A DNA stretch of 64,000 bases from Streptomyces sp. V4I2 (lineage in GTDB: Bacteria > Actinomycetota > Actinomycetes > Streptomycetales > Streptomycetaceae): NCBI RefSeq assembly GCF_030817655.1, contig NZ_JAUSZM010000003.1, forward strand, positions 1,364,001-1,428,000, given 5' to 3'. Of the stretch, positions 16,319 through 24,209 are shown piece by piece (position 1 is the first letter of the stretch; every line of letters starts with the position of its first letter). The notes beneath the pieces are model-generated. The model was not told where the DNA came from, did no database searches, and saw only the letters and a program-made list of their open reading frames with translations. The position numbers were made by a program, and so were the translations under genes.

Positions 16319-17391
16319 GGCATGCTCCTGTTCCCGCTCTCGCCGTGTATCTCCTGTTTCGCCCGTGCGGTGAGGTGGCACGCGGCGATGTGCGCGTCGG
16401 TCCCGGCGACCGGCCGCAGTTCGGGCCGCTCGACCGTGCAACGGCCCTCGGTCACCCAGCCCTTGTAGGTGCAGCGCGGATGGAAGGCACAGCCGCCGGG
16501 CAGGTTGATCAGGCTCGGCGGAGTACCGGGGACCGGGTTCAGCCGTTGGCCCACGTCCCCGGCGATGTGCGGCATCGACTGCAACAGGCCCCAGGTGTAG
16601 GGGTGTTCGGGCTGCTTCAGTACGTCGCGCTTGCTGCCGTACTCGATGCGGCGGCCGCCGTACATCACCAGGATGTCGTCGGCGACCTCGGTGACCACGC
16701 CGAGGTCGTGGGTGATGACGATGACGGCGGAGCCGAACTCCTCCTGGAGGTCGCGGATCAGGTCGAGGATCTGCGCCTGCACGGTGACGTCGAGCGCGGT
16801 CGTGGGCTCGTCCGCGACGAGCAGGGCGGGGTCGCAGACCAGCGACATGGCGATCATGGCGCGCTGCCGCATGCCGCCGGAGAACTGGTGCGGGTAGTCC
16901 TTGACCCGCAGTTCGGGCTGTGGGATGCCGACCCGTTTCAGCATCTCCACGGCACGCTCCCGGGCCTCCTTCCTGGAGACCTTGTGGTGCACCCGGTAGG
17001 CCTCGGCGATCTGGGCGCCGACGGTGAAGAAGGGGTGCAGCGCGGACAGCGGGTCCTGGAAGATCATGGAGACGGTCGTGCCGCGCAGCGCGCGCATCTC
17101 GTGCTCGGGCAGGGCGACGAGTTCCCGACCCTCCAGCCAGATCTCGCCGGAGACCTGGGCGCGCGTGCCCTTGTGCAGCCCGAGCAGAGCCAGCGAGGTC
17201 ACCGACTTGCCGGAGCCGGACTCCCCGACGATGCCGAGGGTTCTGCCCTTCTCCAGGGTGAAGGAGACGCCGTCGACGGACTTGACGACGCCGTCCTCGG
17301 TGGGGAAGTGCACCCGCAGGTCCCGCACGTCGAGGAAGGCGGTGGACGTGGTCGTGACGTCCGTGGGCTGCGGGGAGGTGTGCAGGGTCAC
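16315..17391 (-). CDS. Oligopeptide ABC transporter ATP-binding protein (OppD/DppD type)
   Basis: A 358-residue ATPase. Walker A is GESGSGKSVTSLALLG, the Q-loop MIFQDPLSALHP, the signature SGGMRQRAMIAMSL, Walker B LLVADEPTTALD and the H-loop VITHDLGVV. The tail HPYTWGLLQSMPHI with GGCAFHPRCTYK and a later AACH carries the same peptide-transporter cysteine motif as its partner. Lies 37 bases downstream of the permease gene and overlaps the next ATPase gene, so both ATPases are made together. Confidence 0.93.
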   Translation of the reverse strand: MTLHTSPQPTDVTTTSTAFLDVRDLRVHFPTEDGVVKSVDGVSFTLEKGRTLGIVGESGSGKSVTSLALLGLHKGTRAQVSGEIWLEGRELVALPEHEMRALRGTTVSMIFQDPLSALHPFFTVGAQIAEAYRVHHKVSRKEARERAVEMLKRVGIPQPELRVKDYPHQFSGGMRQRAMIAMSLVCDPALLVADEPTTALDVTVQAQILDLIRDLQEEFGSAVIVITHDLGVVTEVADDILVMYGGRRIEYGSKRDVLKQPEHPYTWGLLQSMPHIAGDVGQRLNPVPGTPPSLINLPGGCAFHPRCTYKGWVTEGRCTVERPELRPVAGTDAHIAACHLTARAKQEIHGESGNRSMP

Positions 17392-17428
17392 TTGCTTGTC
17401 CTTGCGACGCGGGGTGGCTCGGGCTGAC

Positions 17429-18421
17429 TCAGGCGAGGCGTACGCGGGGGTCGACGAGGCCGTACACGACGTCGACGACCACGTTGGCGAGCACGACGAA
17501 CGTGGCGGCGAAGAGCGTGGTGCCGAGGATGACCGGCAGGTCGGAGTTCTGCACCGAGTCCACCGCCAGCTTGCCGATGCCGTCGATGCCGAACACCGAC
17601 TCGGTGATGACCGCGGAACCGCCGATCAGCGAGCCGACGTCCATGCCGAAGATGGTGATGATCGGGGTGATCGCGGCCCGCAGGCCGTGCTTGAGGACGA
17701 CCGTGCCGGCGGACAGGCCCTTGGCCCGGGCGGTGCGCATGTAGTCCTCGGCGAAGACCTCCAGCATGGAGGAGCGGGTGAGCCGCGTGTACAGCGCGAG
17801 GTAGACGATGACCAGCGTGGTCCACGGCAGGACGAGCCCCTGGAACCAGGCGGCCGGGTCCTGGGTGAACGGTGTGTAGCCGGCCGCGGGCAGGATCTGC
17901 CACTTGTCGACGAACAGGAAGAGCAGCAGCAGACCGATGAAGTAGATCTGTACGGAGACACCGACCAGCGCGAGACCGACCGCTGCCTTGTCGGCGGCCC
18001 GGCCCCTGCGCACCGCGGCCACCGTGCCGAGGCCGACGCCCAGGACCAGGAAGACCACCGCGGCACCGAGGCCGAGCGACAGGTCCGCCGGGAAGTCCTG
18101 CAACAGGGTGGTGAGAACCGGCGTGTCGGTCTGGAAGGAGACCCCCAGGCAGGGCGCGCCGCAGTGCACGCGCACGCTCTGGTCGCCGAAGTCGCGGCCC
18201 AGGAAGAGCCCCTTGAAGAACTCCCAGAACTGCCTGAGGAAGCTCTGGTCGAGGCCCAGCGAGTGCCTGATCTCCTCCAGCCGGGAGGGTGAGCAGGTCT
18301 TTCCGCAGGCCAGGAGTGCGGGGTCGGAGGGCAGCGCGTAGAAGATGACGAAGGTGATCACGGTGATCACCAGCAGGATCGCGGCCGCCGCCAGCAGGCG
18401 TCGGATGAGATAACGGAGCAT
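17429..18421 (-). CDS. Oligopeptide ABC transporter permease (DppB type)
   Basis: A 330-residue inner-membrane permease with six predicted helices. The first, LLAAAAILLVITVITFVIFY, is followed by a long external loop that includes two cysteine clusters (LLACGKTCSPS and VHCGAPCLG), an unusual feature in DppB proteins. The EAA-type coupling loop is DYMRTARAKGLSAGTVVLKH. It pairs with the DppC-type permease at the head of the operon to form the channel. A strong hairpin separates it from the binding-protein gene upstream. Confidence 0.93.
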   Translation of the reverse strand: MLRYLIRRLLAAAAILLVITVITFVIFYALPSDPALLACGKTCSPSRLEEIRHSLGLDQSFLRQFWEFFKGLFLGRDFGDQSVRVHCGAPCLGVSFQTDTPVLTTLLQDFPADLSLGLGAAVVFLVLGVGLGTVAAVRRGRAADKAAVGLALVGVSVQIYFIGLLLLFLFVDKWQILPAAGYTPFTQDPAAWFQGLVLPWTTLVIVYLALYTRLTRSSMLEVFAEDYMRTARAKGLSAGTVVLKHGLRAAITPIITIFGMDVGSLIGGSAVITESVFGIDGIGKLAVDSVQNSDLPVILGTTLFAATFVVLANVVVDVVYGLVDPRVRLA

Positions 18422-18450
18422 GTCGTCCCGGGACCTGACGTGAGGGGAGG

Positions 18451-18480
18451 CCCTCGCCGGCGGCGTACCGCCGGCGAGGG
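18451..18480 (-). terminator. Intercistronic hairpin between binding protein and DppB permease
   Basis: CCCTCGCCGGCGG (18451-18463) pairs perfectly with 18468-18480 around CGTA: a 13-bp stem in the 78-bp gap of the peptide-transport operon. Its position after the substrate-binding-protein gene suggests partial termination or 3' mRNA protection, which raises binding-protein level above that of the membrane parts. This is inference from position. Confidence 0.7.
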
Positions 18481-18499
18481 GGTCGGACGGAGGGGTGCG

Positions 18500-20167
18500 T
18501 CAGTGGGTGACGAAGGCGTGCACCAGGCTCGGCTCGGCGAGGATGGTGTCCGGGATGACACCGCCGACCTTGGAGCCCGCCAGTTCGCTGAAGTTCATGT
18601 ACATCAGCGGCACCACGGCGGCGTCCTTCATGATCTGCTCGTCCAGGTTCCCGTAGGCGGTGTTGGCCTCGTTGATACCCGTCATCCTGCCGATCTTGTC
18701 GATCTGCGCGTTGATCTTCGGGTCGTTGAGGTACGACAGGTCCTGGTTGGACTGCGGCAGCTTCGCGATCTGCCGTCCGTCGAACAGGACGGGCAGGACG
18801 GTGGAGGCGTTCGGCCAGTCCGCGATCCAGTCGCCCCAGGTCAGGTCGTACTGGTTCTTCACGTTGTCGATGGTGTTGAAGTAGTTCGCCGCTTGGATCG
18901 GGGTGATGTTGACGGTGATGCCGATCTTCGCCAGCGAGGTCTTCACCGCGTCGGCGAAGTGCTCGTGCGTGGTGATGTTCTCCACCGCGAGCGACATGGT
19001 CGGCTTGGGGTTGCCCGCCTGCTTCATCAGGGCCTTGGCCTTGGTGAGGTCACCCGCGGGATCGGCGCTGTACAGGTCGAACTTCTTGTAGCCGCCGATG
19101 CCGGGGCTCAACACCGAGGTCGCGTAGTCGCCGTAGGCCGAACCGCCGAAGGCACCGCGGACGGTGGTCTTGTCGACGACGTCCTCGATCGCCTGGCGCA
19201 CCCTCAGGTCCTTGACCCGGCTCGTGTTGATCGCCATGTAGTTGATCCCCGGGGCCGGGATCTTGTAGTAGCGCGACTTGAGCGACGAGTCGCTCGCGAT
19301 CGGCGTGAGGTCGGAACCGGCGATCGGCGTCTGCATGATCGACGTCTGGGCGACGCCGGCGTCGGACTTGATCTGCTGGTCGATGGCCCCCTGGTCCTGC
19401 CCGAACTTCACGTCCATCTCGTCGACGTTCTGTTCGCGGATCGGGTCGGTCGACCGGCTCCAGTACTTGTTCCGGACGAGAACCAGTTCCTTGTTCTTGG
19501 CGTACGACTTCATCATGTACGGCCCGTCGGACCAGATGTGCGTGTCGTAGGTCGCGCCCGTGTCGTGGGCCTTGGGCACGGCGGACCATCCGGTCATGGC
19601 CGTCGTCTCGTTGAAGTCGGCGACGGGCTGGTTCAGATGGAAGGCGATCGTGTATTTGTCCGGCGTCTGGATGGAGTCGAGCTGCTGCCCCTTGTAGGGG
19701 CCCTTGTACGTGGAGCCGCCCACCAGCCACTGACTGGCGTACGGCGGGCCGCCGTTGATGTCGGGAGAGAAGCCCCGCTCGACGCCGTACTTGACGTCCT
19801 GCGCGGTGACCTCGGTGCCGTCCTGGTATTTGATCCCGTGGCGCAGATGGAAGGTCCACACGGTGGCGCCCTTGCTGGGCGCTCCGGTGTCGGTGGCCAG
19901 GTCGCCGACCAGCTTCGGCGTCGGGCCCGTCTCGTCCCAGCCGGTGAGGGTGCGGACGATCTCCTCGTCCATGCTCGCCCCCTCGGTCGTGTACGTCCGC
20001 TGGGGGTCGAGGTGGTTGAAGTCGGCGTCGTCGAGGATCGTCAGCGTGCCCCCCTTCGTCGGGGCACCGCTGTTCGTGGTGCTGGAGGATCCCCCGCATG
20101 CGGTGGCCCCCAGGGCTATCGCCACGGCGGACGCCGCGAGGGCGAGGGTGCGCGTTCTGCGCGTCAT
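18500..20167 (-). CDS. Peptide ABC transporter substrate-binding lipoprotein (SBP_bac_5)
   Basis: A 555-residue lipoprotein. The N-terminus MTRRTRTLALAASA leads to the lipobox LGATACGG. The mature part has the family-5 solute-binding pattern: GGTLTILDDADFNHLDPQRT near the start, LRHGIKYQDGTEVTAQDVKY (the classic F-LR-G-K-DG...TA-DV motif), then LPVILFDGRQIA-like and C-terminal VPLMYMNFSEL segments. It captures oligopeptides outside the membrane and delivers them to the DppB/DppC channel. ATG at 20167 is preferred because the upstream in-frame ATG lacks an RBS and would spoil the signal peptide. Confidence 0.94.
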   Translation of the reverse strand: MTRRTRTLALAASAVAIALGATACGGSSSTTNSGAPTKGGTLTILDDADFNHLDPQRTYTTEGASMDEEIVRTLTGWDETGPTPKLVGDLATDTGAPSKGATVWTFHLRHGIKYQDGTEVTAQDVKYGVERGFSPDINGGPPYASQWLVGGSTYKGPYKGQQLDSIQTPDKYTIAFHLNQPVADFNETTAMTGWSAVPKAHDTGATYDTHIWSDGPYMMKSYAKNKELVLVRNKYWSRSTDPIREQNVDEMDVKFGQDQGAIDQQIKSDAGVAQTSIMQTPIAGSDLTPIASDSSLKSRYYKIPAPGINYMAINTSRVKDLRVRQAIEDVVDKTTVRGAFGGSAYGDYATSVLSPGIGGYKKFDLYSADPAGDLTKAKALMKQAGNPKPTMSLAVENITTHEHFADAVKTSLAKIGITVNITPIQAANYFNTIDNVKNQYDLTWGDWIADWPNASTVLPVLFDGRQIAKLPQSNQDLSYLNDPKINAQIDKIGRMTGINEANTAYGNLDEQIMKDAAVVPLMYMNFSELAGSKVGGVIPDTILAEPSLVHAFVTH

Positions 20168-20249
20168 GGGCAAACACTCCGTTCTGGTACTGGTTCGGCT
20201 TCGGCGGTCCCTCATGGGGACCCGCCGGGCCGGTGCTCAGGGCCACGCG

Positions 20250-21281
20250 TCAGTTGCGGCCTGCGCGGGGATCGAGGGCGTCGCGGACTCCGTCTCCGAG
20301 GAGGTTGAGTGCCAGGACGAGGAAGAGGAGCAGGACTCCGGGGACGAACAGGTACATCGGGTCCTGCAGGAAGAACTGGGAGGCGTCCGACAGCAGGGAT
20401 CCCCAGTCCGGGTTGGGCGGGATGACGCCCACGCCCAGGTACGACAGGGCCGCCTCGGTGGTGATGTTCTGCGGGACGGCGAGCGCGAAGGAGATCAGGA
20501 CCGGCGCCCACAGGTTGGGCAGCAACTGGCGGAAGAGGATGTGGCGCCGCCCGGCGCTCATGATCCGCGCGGCGTCGACGAACTCCCGCTCGCGCAGGGA
20601 GAGCACCTGTCCGCGCACCAGTCGGGCGGTGTAGGCCCAGGCGAACACCGCGATGTTGAGGACCAGGACCAGCAGCCGGAGGTTCTCGTCGGTACCGCCG
20701 TGGCTGTTGGTCTGCAGCGCGCTCTGGATGACCGGAGTGAGCGCGATGATGAACAGCAGCTGCGGGAACGCCAGCATCACGTCCATGGCCCGCGACAGCA
20801 CGGAGTCGACCCAGCCACCCGAATAGCCTGCCGCGAGGCCTGCCACCACGCCCACGACGGTGGACAGCACGGCCGACGCGAAGCCGACCACGAGGGAGGT
20901 GCGCAGGCCGTAGACGATCCGCGCGAACAGGTCGTATCCGGTGCCCGGTTCGACCCCCAGCAGGTGGGTGAGGCTGATGCCGCCCAGGGATCCGATGGGG
21001 AAGTTGCCCGTGTCCGGGTCGATCGCCTTCCCGTCCGGTGTGATGGGGCCCCAGCCGGTGAGGGCGGTGAGCACCGGGGCCAGCAGCGCGACCAGGATGA
21101 ACAGGACGGTGACCACGAACGCGGCCATGGTCACCTTGTCCCGCCTGATGCGCTTCCAGGCCATGCGGGCCGGTGAGCGTCCGGCGATGGCGGGAACGTC
21201 GGGCCGCGAGGCCGACGGCTGTTCGTCGGCCGGGAGCGTGGTGCCGGTGCCGGTCGGGACCGGCTGGTGTTGCGTCGTCAT
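20250..21281 (-). CDS. Oligopeptide ABC transporter permease (DppC type)
   Basis: A 343-residue permease and first gene of the operon. The cytoplasmic N-terminal 45 residues are rich in Thr/Pro/Ala, then RMAWKRIRRDKVTMAAFVVT gives the characteristic DppC/OppC N-terminal RRxK-M...F helix. The coupling loop is EREFVDAARIMSAGRRHILF, and the C-terminus is FLVLALNLLGDGVRDALDPR, the ending typical of this family. ATG at 21281 (MTTQHQPV) is chosen; the frame stays open further upstream without a start that has an RBS. Order C-SBP-B-D-F, with the permease before the binding protein, is less common than SBP-first. Confidence 0.93.
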   Translation of the reverse strand: MTTQHQPVPTGTGTTLPADEQPSASRPDVPAIAGRSPARMAWKRIRRDKVTMAAFVVTVLFILVALLAPVLTALTGWGPITPDGKAIDPDTGNFPIGSLGGISLTHLLGVEPGTGYDLFARIVYGLRTSLVVGFASAVLSTVVGVVAGLAAGYSGGWVDSVLSRAMDVMLAFPQLLFIIALTPVIQSALQTNSHGGTDENLRLLVLVLNIAVFAWAYTARLVRGQVLSLREREFVDAARIMSAGRRHILFRQLLPNLWAPVLISFALAVPQNITTEAALSYLGVGVIPPNPDWGSLLSDASQFFLQDPMYLFVPGVLLLFLVLALNLLGDGVRDALDPRAGRN

Positions 21282-21608
21282 CGTACGGACGTCCCGGGTA
21301 TGAGCTGAGGCTGTCGCGGAGTTTCCGCGGTCGCCGAAGTGGAGGGACTCGTCATGCGGAGGTGCCCCTGAGTGAAAGGCATGGGCGGCGTTCGGTGTCG
21401 TCGCCGTGAGACTGAGCGGACTTTCGCAACGTGTGGTGAGTCCGGTCAAGACGGATATGCGGCTTAAAAGGGATTGTTTGCGCTCGTTGCCAAGAGTTGA
21501 CGAGAGTGCGGCGTCCGGTTAGCTCTCACATAGAGGTATTGCTACGGTCTCGCGGGCTCCGCTTGGCACACGTTTCCCCGGGAGTTCGCCGCCAAGGGCA
21601 CGACGAAG
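21282..21608. other. Upstream leader/promoter region of the peptide-transport operon
   Basis: A 327-base gap with no gene. On the minus strand it contains the low-G+C patch around 21455-21500 (including TTGGCA, then CCCTTTTAAG about 18 bases later), the only A+T-rich stretch here and the most likely promoter site. The 5' leader to the DppC start would be about 180 bases. I see no clear riboswitch fold or operator palindrome. Confidence 0.35.
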
Positions 21609-21637
21609 TCCCCGCCGTCACCGGAAGGCGGCGGGGA
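21609..21637 (-). terminator. Terminator after P-loop/NUDIX gene
   Basis: TCCCCGCCG (21609-21617) pairs with CGGCGGGGA (21629-21637), a 9-bp G+C stem located 13 bases past the stop codon of the minus-strand P-loop/NUDIX gene. Confidence 0.6.
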
Positions 21638-21649
21638 TCCCACCACGGA

Positions 21650-22690
21650 TCAGCCGACCGGAATCCCGGCCTCCAGATACATCGCCGCGCCGCGTTCCCG
21701 TGCCCGCAGGGCCCACCGCAGCCGCTCGTAGCGGACGGGCGGCAGCAGGTCGGCGGCCTCCTCCTCGGTGGCGAAGCACCAGCCGCGCAGCTCGGGGCCG
21801 GGCAGCAGGAGCCGCGCGGCGTCGGCGGAGTCGAGCCGGCCGCCGTCGAAGAGGAGGCGCAGACCGCCGTAGCCGGGCGGTACGGGCGGCTCCCAGTCGA
21901 CGACCAGGAGCCGGGGTACGTCGTCCAGGCGGATGCCGGTCTCCTCCTCGACCTCGCGCATGCCGGCACGGGCGGGCGCCTCGCCGGGTTCGACGACGCC
22001 GCCGGGAAACTCCCAGCCGGCCTTGTAGGTCGGGTCCACGAGCAGCACCCGGCTCTGCTCGTCGAAGAGCAGGACGCCCGCCGCGAGGGTCTCGGCGGTG
22101 GGCTCGGGAGTCTGCACGATGTCGCACGCCGGCACGGTCCCGGCGCTGACGGCCTCCGCGATCCGGGCGGCGGTCTCGTACGGCGTGAGGGCACCGCTGT
22201 CGACGGGGTGGGCGTCGGCGGTCAGCCAGGAGGCGAGGGCGGCCTTGTACGGCTCGATGTGGTCGTACGCCCACTGCCGTTGCCGTATCTCGCCGTCGGG
22301 CAGGTCGGGAGGGATCTCCCGCCCGGCTATTCGCTCGCGCAGGATCGTTTCCGCCGGGGCGAGCAGGACATGCCGGACGGCGATCCGGCGCGCGGCCAGG
22401 CCGCCGAAGATCTCGTCCCGGTAGTCCTGGCGCAGCAGGGTCATCGGGACCACCAGGGTCCCGCCCAGCTCGGCGAGCATCGCGGCTGCCGTGTCGATGA
22501 CGAGCCGCCGCCAGATCGGCAGGTCCTGGAAGTCGCCGACCTCGGCGAGGTGCTTGGGCGGCAGCAGGTGCCAGAGCGCTCCGCCGATGACCTCGGGGTC
22601 GAAGAGCGTGCTGTTCGGGATCACTTCGATCAGTTCCCGTGCGGTGGTGGTCTTCCCCACACCGAACGCGCCGTTGACCCAGACGATCAC
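21650..22690 (-). CDS. P-loop kinase-like / NUDIX hydrolase fusion protein
   Basis: A 346-residue two-domain protein. Residues 1-180: AAA_33-like P-loop with Walker A GAFGVGKTTTARELIE and a helical lid containing RERIAGREIPPDLPDGEIR, as in small nucleotide or antibiotic kinases. Residues about 205-346: NUDIX hydrolase with the box GGVVEPGEAPARAGMREVEE followed by ETGI. Each module is common alone; joined they suggest coupled phosphorylation and hydrolysis of a nucleotide-type substrate, but the reaction is unknown. GTG at 22690 (VIVWVNGAFG) has AGAGGGGG upstream. Monocistronic, with its own terminator. Confidence 0.85.
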   Translation of the reverse strand: MIVWVNGAFGVGKTTTARELIEVIPNSTLFDPEVIGGALWHLLPPKHLAEVGDFQDLPIWRRLVIDTAAAMLAELGGTLVVPMTLLRQDYRDEIFGGLAARRIAVRHVLLAPAETILRERIAGREIPPDLPDGEIRQRQWAYDHIEPYKAALASWLTADAHPVDSGALTPYETAARIAEAVSAGTVPACDIVQTPEPTAETLAAGVLLFDEQSRVLLVDPTYKAGWEFPGGVVEPGEAPARAGMREVEEETGIRLDDVPRLLVVDWEPPVPPGYGGLRLLFDGGRLDSADAARLLLPGPELRGWCFATEEEAADLLPPVRYERLRWALRARERGAAMYLEAGIPVG

Positions 22691-22774
22691 GTTGCCCCCT
22701 CTTCTACTGGCCCCCTGAGGCTTGCCCGCTCCACCCTGCCACGGAAACCAGCCGCAGTTGAGGGCGCACGAGCG

Positions 22775-22811
22775 GGCGCCGGTGCCCCCGCCTCGCGGGG
22801 GCACCGGCGCC
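22775..22811 (-). terminator. Very strong hairpin terminator after small secreted gene
   Basis: A 17-bp perfect stem (22775-22791 with 22795-22811) and a 3-base loop, 23 bases past the stop of the small secreted protein gene. One of the most stable hairpins in the window; it isolates that gene from the P-loop/NUDIX gene downstream. Confidence 0.85.
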
Positions 22812-22834
22812 GTGTCCTGCTGTGTCGTACCTCG

Positions 22835-23029
22835 TCAGCCGTTCTGCCCGAGGGCACCGTCGTCGACGTCGGCCAGGCTGTCGCTGGCGACGGTCGGGTC
22901 GAGGGTGCTGAGGGTCTTGTCGACGTCGAGGCCACCCAGTTCCTCGCCCAGGGCGTGGGACGGGGAGACCGCCGCGACGACGAAGCCGGTGGCGAGGGAG
23001 GCGATGGCGAGCATGCTGCGCTTCTTCAT
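22835..23029 (-). CDS. Small secreted protein of unknown function
   Basis: A 64-residue protein: MKKRSMLAIASLATGFVVAA is a Sec signal peptide with likely cleavage after SPSHA. The short mature part (about 34 residues) is acidic, with the repeated pattern LGGLDVDKTL...DPTVASDSLADVDDGALGQ and no cysteine. It resembles small exported streptomycete proteins of unknown role. It follows the epimerase gene by 31 bases but has its own strong terminator. The purines before the ATG are weak (CCCGGC), so the start rests on the signal peptide. Confidence 0.7.
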   Translation of the reverse strand: MKKRSMLAIASLATGFVVAAVSPSHALGEELGGLDVDKTLSTLDPTVASDSLADVDDGALGQNG

Positions 23030-23060
23030 GCCGGGTTCAACGGGGGAACTGCCGCGGGGG

Positions 23061-24071
23061 TCACGCCCGGCGCTGGAGTGATCGCGGACGTGCGGGAAGT
23101 CGCCTCCGAAGGGCACGCCCGCCAGAAGCGCGCCCTTCGCGCAGCCGTCGTACCAGGTCGTCGGCGGCTCCGGGCCACTCGGCGTGGTCGAAGGCGAAGC
23201 CCGCTTCAATCAGGCGGCCCGGGACCACGCGGCGGCTCTTGAGCAGGAGTTCGGTGTCCGAGCGCAGCGCGAACGCGCCGATCTCCGCCATCCACTTCGT
23301 GGCGGGCAGACCTGCCGGTACGCGCCACGCGGAGCGCAGGGCGCGCATGAACGCGCGTTGCGGCAGCGGTCCGGGAGCGGCGAGATTCACCGGCCCGTCG
23401 ATGTCGTCACGGTCGATCAGGAACTCGACGGCGCGGACGAAGTCCCGGTCGTGGATCCAGGACACGTACTGGGCGCCGCCCGCGACCGGACCGCCGAGCC
23501 CGAGCCGCGTCAGCCACGACAGGACGTCGAAGACGCCGCCGCGGTCCGGGCTCATCACCATGGCGGAGCGCAGGGCGACCTTGCGGGTGTGCGGGGTTTC
23601 GGTCTGCCGCTGGGCCAGTTCCCAGTTCCTGGCGATCTCGACGCTGTAGGCCCAGTAGTCCGGTACGCCGGGCTCCTCGCCCCCGATCACGCCCGTCGCC
23701 TCGTCGTTCGGCGCGTCGAAGCGGTGGGCGTAGACGGTGGCCGTACTCATCTGCAGCCAGATGCGGGGCGGCCGTGCCGCGGCCTCGATCGCCTCGCCGA
23801 CGACCTGCGTGGAACGCACCCGCGAATCCATCATGGCCCGCAGGTTGGCCTCGGTGTAGCGGCAGCTGACACTGCGGCCGGCCAGGTTGATCACGACGTC
23901 GCTGCCGTCGATCTCCTGGGTCCAGGCTCCCGGCGTCTCCCCGTCCCAGGCGACCTCGCGCTCACGCCGCGGCTGTCGCGTCAGGACGACGACCTCGTGG
24001 CCCGCGGCGGTCAGCGCACGGTCGAGGACCGCGCCGACCTGCCCGGTTCCCCCGGGTATGACGATCTTCAT
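23061..24071 (-). CDS. TIGR01777-family NAD-dependent epimerase/SDR
   Basis: A 336-residue Rossmann protein. Nucleotide motif VIPGGTGQVGAVLDRAL near the N-terminus, then VVINLAGRSVSCRYTEAN, which together with LAGxxxxxRxxxxxK/R marks the YfcH/SulA-like TIGR01777 group. The catalytic-type region is WLQMSTATVYAHRFD; the C-terminal DUF1731-like tail holds LLLKSRRVVPGRLIEAGF. The substrate is unknown in the whole group. A perfect 14-bp palindrome lies 40 bases upstream of the start, so the gene probably has a dedicated regulator, not seen next door. Confidence 0.88.
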   Translation of the reverse strand: MKIVIPGGTGQVGAVLDRALTAAGHEVVVLTRQPRREREVAWDGETPGAWTQEIDGSDVVINLAGRSVSCRYTEANLRAMMDSRVRSTQVVGEAIEAAARPPRIWLQMSTATVYAHRFDAPNDEATGVIGGEEPGVPDYWAYSVEIARNWELAQRQTETPHTRKVALRSAMVMSPDRGGVFDVLSWLTRLGLGGPVAGGAQYVSWIHDRDFVRAVEFLIDRDDIDGPVNLAAPGPLPQRAFMRALRSAWRVPAGLPATKWMAEIGAFALRSDTELLLKSRRVVPGRLIEAGFAFDHAEWPGAADDLVRRLREGRASGGRALRRRLPARPRSLQRRA

Positions 24072-24111
24072 CGGGCTCCCCCTTCGTGTGGGGCAAGCCT
24101 AGCGCGAAAAG

Positions 24112-24125
24112 TTGAACGTGTTCAA
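24112..24125. promoter_or_regulatory. TTGAAC-GT-GTTCAA palindrome upstream of epimerase
   Basis: Perfect 6+6 inverted repeat with a 2-base centre, 41 bases before the epimerase ATG on the minus strand, in a locally A+T-rich patch. One arm (TTGAAC) also fits a -35 hexamer on either strand, so a bound protein would cover the promoter. The regulator is unknown. Confidence 0.5.
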
Positions 24126-24148
24126 AATTGACGGTGTGCCGTACACCA

Positions 24149-24186
24149 CGGAGCTCGGCCGACCCGCGTAGATCGACCGAGCTCCG
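24149..24186 (-). terminator. Terminator after ROK kinase gene
   Basis: CGGAGCTCGG (24149-24158) pairs with CCGAGCTCCG (24177-24186); after one mismatch the stem continues for three further pairs around a 10-base loop. It begins 24 bases past the ROK stop codon on the minus strand. Confidence 0.75.
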
Positions 24187-24209
24187 AGTAAACGTTCCTG
24201 CCGAGCGCG

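Noticed and set aside
18440..20308. A 622-codon plus-strand frame over the peptide-binding-protein gene
   Set aside because: Perfect antisense shadow of a clear family-5 binding protein; its Val/Gly/Asp-rich composition reflects the opposite strand.
15269..21449. Peptide transporter considered as part of a siderophore or antibiotic cluster
   Set aside because: No biosynthetic genes lie on either side; the five genes are a self-contained nutrient import operon.
24112..24186. Palindrome and nearby hairpin considered as a small CRISPR-like or attenuator array
   Set aside because: Two unrelated inverted repeats only, without direct-repeat/spacer structure; better explained as an operator and a terminator.
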